From contig OX393577.1 of NCBI GenBank assembly GCA_947652605.1, positions 57,498,108-57,562,107 of the forward strand: a DNA stretch of 64,000 nt, given 5' to 3'. The position numbers and the translations under genes are program-made. Source of the stretch: Elmis aenea (lineage: Eukaryota > Arthropoda > Insecta > Coleoptera > Elmidae). Shown in pieces: positions 57,331-64,000 of the stretch (positions are counted from its first letter, which is position 1; each line of letters opens with the position of its first letter). The notes under the pieces were generated by a model, which saw only the letters and a program-made list of their open reading frames with translations, made no database searches and had not been told where the DNA came from.

Positions 57331-57800
57331 ATGTTTAAGAAAAAGAATGTGTTGTTGTCGAATAGCGATCCACTAATAATGGCAGACTGAGTACCATCGA
57401 ACTGTCATCAGTGGCGGCTTCTCAATAAGTGCACGTGCACGTGCACCCCCAACTTACAATCCCAACTTTGTCTCTTTTAATCATATTTCAAAAAGTTAAA
57501 ATGTATTAACTAAATGGAAGTTATAATTTCATTTTACATTTTATCGTGACTCAGGACCGCACCGGGACTCGAATCGCTTAAATCCCCGTGAAGCGTAGTC
57601 GTAGCCGCTGCCGTGCACTGCACAAGCCACCTCGAACTCTGATTGGAGGAGCCGTTACCCCGCTAACCCTTTGTTCCCCGTAACAGTCCACATTCTCAAG
57701 TTCGCCTACGTGCACAGTCGAAATGTGCACATTTAATTTTGATATATTGGTTTTCGTTTCATCGCGTTGGTTTGTTATTGTCGGTCTGCATTTCTGCGAA

Positions 57801-58029
57801 TATGGAATGTTCGGCCTATGTTAGCGTACAGTATTTAAAAACAATTCGTTTTTCTTCTTTATCTTTAGAAGAAAAGGTAAAAATCAAGAGTACCGGTCGC
57901 CCAAAACCGAATTTGTTAATCCCGAATGTAACAAAGTGCAAAACTCGTGACTATAAAAGGACTTTTAAGATAAAAACTTATGAAAAAAGTGATTGGTTGT
58001 GTGGGTTTGATGTTGCTAATAGTCTCTAC
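57801..58029 (+). pseudogene. hAT transposase N-terminal (TTF-type zinc finger) fragment
   Basis: From ATG at 57,802 (MECSAYVSVQYLKTIRFSSL) the frame runs through SLEEKVKIKSTGRPKPN, then RDYKRTFKIKTYEKSDWLCG and DVANSLY. This is the region before and within the TTF-type zinc finger of DUF4371-family hAT transposases. The frame is cut by a 356-bp hAT at 58,030. Beyond it the sequence resumes with CCHCLLF, then, in a shifted frame at about 58,438, TEWTKLGVKHLIHLTKKIKK and HESSSL. The rest of the transposase is missing. The nominal open frame starts at 57,739. Confidence 0.82.
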
Positions 58030-58385
58030 CAGTGGTGAGCTGTAGGGGGCTCGCGGGGGCTCGCGCGAGCCCTTTGTTAAATTATTCCTTAATTTGCGAG
58101 CCCCTTGTTCTTTTTGTTAACCATTTTCTCAAGAAAAAGTATATCTTAAAATCATTGTCATTACATACATTTGTAAAGCGACCAAGTTATGCCTATCAAG
58201 CAATGACGATTAAATTTAGATTAACCCGTCGCACAATAGAATTCTTTGAATTATGTACAATCACTGGATTATTCACGTTTGAATTTAAAATGCCATTTTT
58301 TTTCCAACATATAATTAACATTATTTTTTTGTTTTTATTTAACTATGAGCGAGCCCTTTGTTAAAAATTTCATAGCTCACCACTG
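58030..58385. mobile_element. Small hAT MITE inside the 57.4-kb hAT
   Basis: The ends are CAGTGGTGAGCTGTAG and CATAGCTCACCACTG. The 8-bp duplication GTCTCTAC is at 58,022-58,029 and 58,386-58,393. GCGAGCCC units lie near both ends. The 356-bp body is non-coding. Confidence 0.94.
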
Positions 58386-58690
58386 GTCTCTACTGTTGTC
58401 ATTGTTTATTATTTGCAAATTGCAAATGATGATCAAACAGAATGGACAAAGTTAGGCGTTAAACATTTAATTCATTTAACAAAAAAAATCAAAAAACATG
58501 AAAGTTCAAGTTTGCTCCAACTTTTTTTTTTGAAAATAATATGTGCACCCCCAAAATATCAACCCACGCGCCGCCACTGACTGTCATAAGGATTTGACTG
58601 TCAAGCACAACAGCAAAAATGGCGCAAAATTTAAATTTTCCGCTCTTGTTGGGACACCCTATAAAATTGTTTTTCTATCTTAAATATTAA

Positions 58691-59301
58691 CACTCCGTTG
58701 CTCGCGCTCACTTTTGTTACGTTAGTACTCGCGTGGGATACTATGGTATCCCACTCGCAATAATAGATTTTAACGACATTTAAAAAATTATTTTTGGTTG
58801 TTTGATATATTTAACATGAACATTACAATTATGACAGAGATGCATTACCAAAAAAAGTAGCGTTAATGTTTATTACAATTTTTTAAATAGGTAGTCGCAT
58901 TTTTCGCCTCACTCCTGGTTTCTGGCAATTCAGCGATTATATAACGTGCAGCTGTTCTTTTATTTTTTTTTAAAACATTCTTTCTCCAGTGAGTAAAGTT
59001 ATCTTTGTAAGTAAAAACAAAAATAACATGAAAAATACCTTACGAATAAAAATCGAGCTATAAAAATAAAAATCACGTTAGTGATCGCGCGGGATACTGA
59101 GGTATCCCAAGCGTAATTTTTTTAAGTTGTCAGCTTTTATAGCACTGGTCATTGATAAGCAATAAGGCTAACTAAGTCTACAAAGTAAGATGAAAAGGTA
59201 CTGAAATGACGAAGCCATAATATTGTGCCATTTGACAAAAATTTGCAGAAATACATCACTGGGATGCTATATATGTAGTATCCCGCGCGAGCACTGGAGT
59301 G
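58691..59301. mobile_element. piggyBac-like MITE PB4
   Basis: TTAA at 58,687-58,690 and 59,302-59,305 flanks the ends CACTCCGTTGCTCGCGC and GCGCGAGCACTGGAGTG. Three palindromes of the type GGGATAC-n4-GTATCCC lie at about 58,735, 59,091 and 59,261. No protein is encoded. The end sequence differs from PB1-PB3. Confidence 0.82.
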
Positions 59302-59305
59302 TTAA

Positions 59306-61032
59306 ACGAGATACCCATGTAATTCCATCGAATTTGGACCACCCTGTATAGGTATGCATAGGTTCATTATCTAAATACAATTGCATAAAAACCCACATTG
59401 TTAAATTCCTAATCTAATAAGCAACGGCTACCATAACTAAACATTAAAAAAAATTTGTTCCCAACACAAACGTACAAAGAATAAAAATATTCTATAAAAA
59501 AGATGATTTTTATCGCCTATTGATGTGCTACGAATAGACAAAATCTTTTACTGAGCCTAAAGGCCCGCTCATAAATGATCTTGGATTGGTTAAATCTCAA
59601 TTAAAACTCAGTTATTAAAAAGTGCCCTGACACGGTTTTTTTGCGTAAGGACCCAAAAGTTATCATTATGCCCCTGGTCAATCACAATTATTTTCATTTA
59701 AACCACATATTTCATTTTAATCTTAATAATTTTTGTTTCTATATACTTAATAGCGTGCTCCCCTTATGCGCGGAAAAGGAAGTGGGGGTCTCGTTTGCCA
59801 GACCCTTAGTGTGGTACAGAGTCCGTGATAATGTAAAATTACACCTTAATTGTTTGTTCACTTCAAACATTTTCCACGTTGTTTTAAACGATGCTTGAAG
59901 CACCATTATATTAATACTTAATGTGGTAGCCATTTGAGGTAATAAACTAAACGATTTTCATGCATTTTTCAAAACAATGGCCTAATTCCAACATCCAAAA
60001 TTCCTATAACATTGTATATAAACATTTGTTGGTTTTCCCAGATTGAAATACTTATATCCCATAAATTTAATTCGTTTCGTGAAATCAAGCGTTCAGTCAA
60101 TGATTTGTTGTTGCCCATATCCGTTTTAGCAAAATGAAAATAAATGAAACGACCACAAATTAATACATGAGCTGTCGAGTAAACGTAAAGTATTACGTTA
60201 CGTAGTTAAATTTTTCTGCAGATGTGGTTTTTGATTACACGTCTGCTTAAAAGTTTATAAGATTATTTCGATTTTTTTTTAGTACTTGAGCCATATTTCT
60301 CCTTTACTGTGTACTTAACTTAAAGAAATAATATTTTATGTTGCAAAGAACGCGAGAGAGTTTTGACGAATCTCGACTCCAACTCAATTTAGCAACAACA
60401 TTACAAAACTTTATGCATATTTTACTTTTGCACGTAAATTTTATTGCAGAAATAAGTTAATTTGGCTTTGTTGTTCGTAAATTAAGCACAGACACTTAAA
60501 AATACAAATCTACGAGTGGACTTGCTACTAGGGCGAAACATGTCGTCCAAATATCAAATTTGGAAAATACCGATAAGCATCATCAAATTTCGATAAATCA
60601 AAATTTTGATATATCGCCTCCATAAAAAGTTTACATTTATATTTATCGATTTATCACCAGCATTTGCTCATTACTTAATTCAAAGCTATAGTCATAACCG
60701 AAATAAGCAAATCCACAAATGTTAACAATATTTGCTGGTATCATACCAAAACAATTACTTAATATCTAAAATAAAACCTAATCTTTTACGTAGTATAGCT
60801 GTTCAGAAACAAAATCAATGGCTGGTGGTAGTCAAAAATGTTTTTATGCAACAACTAGTAAAATAATACTCATTTAATATTAAAAAAGTAAACAACATAA
60901 TAAATTTTAGAAATGACTGTTAAGTTGTCCATTAATGTACATTTGTAAATTCTTTATGTGATATTATACCATTCAGATTTCCAGGAACAGGCTCAGAATC
61001 TGAATAATAACAGCACTGTTTTATATATAACT
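59306..61032. other. No recognised gene
   Basis: AT-rich DNA. GGACCACCCTGTA at 59,338-59,350 is a reversed mariner-type terminus with no partner identified. Other short open frames have no motif. Confidence 0.5.
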
Positions 61033-61586
61033 GTTTTATACTATACCATTTTTTCGTTTAAGAAAATCGTATACGATTTTCTAGTACGGTGTCAATCAGA
61101 AATTAAAAATCTTGAACGAAAAATTCGTACGAAATTACTACCTGCCCTAAATCCGTCCAATTTTAGCATGGACGCATGCGTATTCTACTGTAACTGTATC
61201 TGACCGCATGTCATTTGTGGGTTAGGTTGACTAAAATAATCAAACGATGTTAAATACTACTTATTACCGTTATCCCTCACAATTTATTTTGTAGGAATAA
61301 ATAATATGTAGAATGGAACAAGCGTTAAATATACGTTAAATTTGAAAATGATTCGCTTTCTGTTCTGTGATCAAATTGAACATTCGACATAGTTACTCAA
61401 GGTGCCAACAAAGTATGATAAAAGTTACTAAAAACTAAAAAGTAACCAAAATATATTGGGGTTTTCGTACCAAAAAATAGTACAATGTAAATGGTTCATG
61501 TTTTCCATGCTAAATTCTTGAACGAAATTTTTGTATCAAAAATCGTATACAATTTTCTTAAACGAAAAAATAATATAGCATAAAAC
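61033..61586. repeat. Inverted repeat pair, about 45-bp arms
   Basis: GTTTTATACTATACCATT with CGTTTAAGAAAATCGTATAC at the left faces GTATACAATTTTCTTAAACG with ATAATATAGCATAAAAC at the right. The spacing of about 460 bp suits a MITE. A target duplication was not resolved. Confidence 0.6.
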
Positions 61587-62041
61587 AGACTTTAGAAAAT
61601 GTTTTCCAAAACAAGCTGAATTCTAAAAATAGTTGCGTTCTCAATACAAAAAAAAATGCAACAAATAGAAAACTTTATCGATTTTTCAAAAAAGTATACT
61701 TTTGATAAAAGTTTGTGAATTACCTAAAACTAGTTTTAAAATGAAAGTTTTTTAAAAAGTTATCTGACACTAGATTTTAGTGACTTTGATTTTTTTAATG
61801 TTTGAGTTACTATAAATATAATTATTTAAAATAAAACGTCAACTTCTTCCTACTTATATTTTGTACCTGTTAAAATAAGACGCTTTACTTCTGCGAATAT
61901 TTCTAAAATCTAGTGTGCTATGAATTTTTATTGAACTTTTTTTTTTAACCTTAATATTGGTTTTAGGGAATGCACCAACTTTTACCAAAAATATTTTTAT
62001 TTGAGAAATCGATAATAAAAAACAATACCATTTGTTGCGTG

Positions 62042-62470
62042 CAGGGGTTTGGAACGGAACGCGGAGGTGGAGCACGGAGCAATGTGTTTTTGCCCGGAGC
62101 AGGAGCGGAGTCCGGAGCAAATAATTTTGATTGCTTCACTGCTCCAGTTTATTATGAACAATTTTTTATAAAACTACTTTTTGTCTGTTTTTCAATGTTT
62201 GAAGATCAATAATTTGTTTTTTCAAACATTTATTTAACTTCACTTGTTTGTTAGCGTCAAATAATGTAATTTTTGACCAACTTCTACATATCCGATAAAA
62301 TTAAAACTTTGTTTTTACAAACAATTTTTTTAATCAAAAAACTTTTTTTTATAAATTCTAAGAATATTTGGAGTATGGAGCGGAGCTGGTGCGAAGCCAG
62401 AGCAGGCATTTTGATGCCAAAGCGGAGCTGAAGCGGAGCAATTAAAAAATCGGGCTGCTCCAAACCCCTG
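62042..62470. mobile_element. hAT MITE family G, copy 2
   Basis: It is bounded by CAGGGGTTTGGAACGG and CTGCTCCAAACCCCTG, with flanks GTTGCGTG (62,034-62,041) and GTTGCATG (62,471-62,478), an 8-bp duplication with one mismatch. The body follows copy 1 at 46.97 kb (GTTTGAAGATCAATAAT, CTACATATCCGATAAAA) with many substitutions. Confidence 0.92.
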
Positions 62471-62478
62471 GTTGCATG

Positions 62479-63535
62479 CCTACTTTTTGAATGTTAATAC
62501 AACTAAAATACAAAATTGGAAATTTACCATCCAATTATTTTGTAATTTTAAACAACTTTCTCCCATGCACTTTCTTTGTACCTGTTTAAATACGGGCACA
62601 TTTTGTGAATCTGTGTGAAATTCACGTCATTTGATTTGTTTAACGGTTTTCGAAGACGGCTTATTGCTGTCCCGATAACAATATTACACAGTTTGCGTTA
62701 ATGTGTTACGACTAAGCTTGTTAGGCGAATTTAATAAATATCAAGGTTATATAAAAACAAAGACACGATGAAGATATTTTTAAGTCATTAGTCGACGTTA
62801 ATACTCTATATAGGTATTTAGTTCTTAAGTTCGTTATGTCAAGTAAAGGTTATGCAGTTTTACGGCATCTTTTAATTTATTTAGATCGTCCAAGGTATTA
62901 TTCTTGGTCTCAAAATATTATATTTCAGTAAGCGGATAACATATAACCTCCCTTTCTTAAACGTGGCCTAAAAAAACTGTTAAGTTTCCTTAGAAGTTTT
63001 ACGCCCTTAAAGATATAAACCAAGTAGTCTGCTGTATACACTATACAATTTTAACAGTATGCATATTAGGACTCGTAAAACCTCCCTCTTATCGCTGTTT
63101 GCATAATTAATTTTACATAGCCAGTTGAAATTATTGATGTATTTGATGTAAACATAGTTTAGTTAATCCAAACATTTACAGTACTCGGGCCTTTAAATAT
63201 GTAATGGTGTCATTTTGTGGAGCTGCTGCATGCAAATAAAACATGCTTCATTTATTTAAAAAATTAAATGAATGTTAACATTGCTTACTCTAAGTAATGC
63301 GGCAATTTAGTTGAAATAAACTTTTTATTAACCAATAACAAGTATGCAAAATTTTCATAAGTCAAAATAATATAACGTAGTTTTTTTTTCGAGAATTCTT
63401 CTCAAATTTTTTTTCGAGAAGCAAGTGAAATTTGTTTTTCTTATTTCTCCAAAACTTTATTTTTTGGAAGTCGAGGTAGGTATTGTTAGGGTAGGTATCT
63501 CTATAAACAGGGCAAGGACAAGTTTCTGTTGTATA
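62479..63535. other. No recognised feature
   Basis: AT-rich spacer. Confidence 0.5.
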
Positions 63536-64000
63536 CAGGGTGGTGCTTTTTTCGATGCTCACCATTGCTATCTTGGAAACGGTAAGAGATACAAGGTCGG
63601 TTAAATTAGAGAAAAGTTGCACATTTTTATGGCGATGAAGAATCTGAAAAGAAATTCTGGATATCTTGATTCGTTTTTGATTTTTTTACAAAAATACTGA
63701 AAAATGTGATTTTAGAAAAATATTAATATCTTCCCTACCATTGACGCTATTTCATTTAAACTTGGTAATTCTATGTTTTTCATCGTCCTGGGTTTAATGA
63801 CGTCAACAGAAATTTTCTAAGCCTTTAAGATTTCAAGTTGCGATAGTCAACTTTTTTATTTCTTATGGCCGCCATATTGGATTTTTACACCATCAGACAG
63901 ACAAAAAATTAGCTTTTCAGATTGGTAACCAACATACCTTTTTTCTTTCAAAAAAATTGTAAAAATTTTAAAATTTGTGTAAATAATTCATAAAACCGGG
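63535..64000 (+). mobile_element. Mariner-type element end, running off the window
   Basis: TACAGGGTGGTGC at 63,535 is a TA-preceded CAGGGTG terminus of the type used by several elements here. No matching right end occurs before the window stops. The sequence inside is non-coding, and the assignment rests on the terminus only. Confidence 0.4.

Larger units (their letters stand above)
57409..58579 (+). mobile_element. Non-autonomous hAT inside the mariner-like element
   Basis: It has ends CAGTGGCGGCTTCTC and GCGCCGCCACTG, with the 8-bp duplication ACTGTCAT at 57,401-57,408 and 58,580-58,587. Subterminal GTGCACCCCC is present at both ends. It carries the N-terminal part of a hAT transposase and, inside that, a smaller hAT. 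A GATTCGAGTCCCGG phrase (minus strand, about 57,561-57,574) resembles a tRNA-type B box. Confidence 0.92.
56432..58662 (-). mobile_element. Mariner-like element with nested hATs, left end lost
   Basis: The right terminus GGGACACCCTATA lies at 58,651-58,663. A decayed transposase reads on the minus strand from about 57,330 to 56,480. A left terminus was not found, so the left boundary is approximate. A 1,171-bp hAT sits between the transposase and the right end, and rejoining across its ACTGTCAT duplication gives continuous element sequence. Confidence 0.7.

Overview
The window looks like AT-rich, repeat-saturated DNA from an animal, most likely an insect. It carries jockey-type, RTE-type and other non-LTR retrotransposons, a Penelope-like element, mariner elements with TACAGGGTGT ends, piggyBac elements at TTAA sites, hAT elements with 8-bp target duplications, Helitron-like elements and a tRNA-derived SINE. 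I recognised no host protein-coding gene and no host rRNA or tRNA gene. The window is best read as intergenic or intronic DNA. The order of insect is a guess; a beetle would fit the element mix.

Layout. 0-2.6 kb: part of a pogo/Tigger-like DNA transposon, with a transposase on the minus strand and an end rich in a repeated TCCAATAACTG motif. 2.8-6.2 kb: a small hAT, a 1.67-kb foldback element with about 660-bp arms, and a mariner-type MITE with an internal 290-bp tandem duplication (a second, unduplicated copy lies at 52.75 kb). 7.3-11.9 kb: fragments of three non-LTR retrotransposons, a deleted mariner and a Helitron-like element. 13-19.3 kb: two copies of one tRNA-derived SINE, a mariner fragment and two unknown repeat families (A and B). 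21.8-25 kb: an RTE remnant, interrupted by a jockey copy with a 15-bp target duplication, itself interrupted by a mini-piggyBac. 27.3-33.3 kb: an RTE fragment between candidate terminal repeats, then a piggyBac copy holding a small hAT. 33.4-38.2 kb: a jockey fragment, second copies of families A and B, small hATs and an element with iterated terminal repeats.

39.9-45.0 kb is the most informative part. One non-LTR retrotransposon was hit by three other elements: a Helitron-like element, a gag-only LTR retrotransposon whose two LTRs read as identical, and a piggyBac derivative. Removing the LTR element and one ATAA, or the piggyBac and one TTAA, reconnects the same reading frame. 46-55.4 kb: a hAT transposase remnant, hAT MITEs, a mariner fragment, a jockey ORF2 remnant, a Penelope-like GIY-YIG fragment and a 1.4-kb hAT holding another hAT. 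56.4-58.7 kb: a small hAT inside a larger hAT inside a mariner pseudogene. 58.7-64 kb: a piggyBac-like MITE, inverted repeats, a second GGAGC-rich hAT MITE and a mariner-type end running off the window.

Almost every coding stretch is a broken or internally deleted transposon gene. The exceptions are the pogo-like transposase, open through its whole DDE domain, and the gag of the LTR element. The small elements would depend on enzymes supplied elsewhere in the genome.
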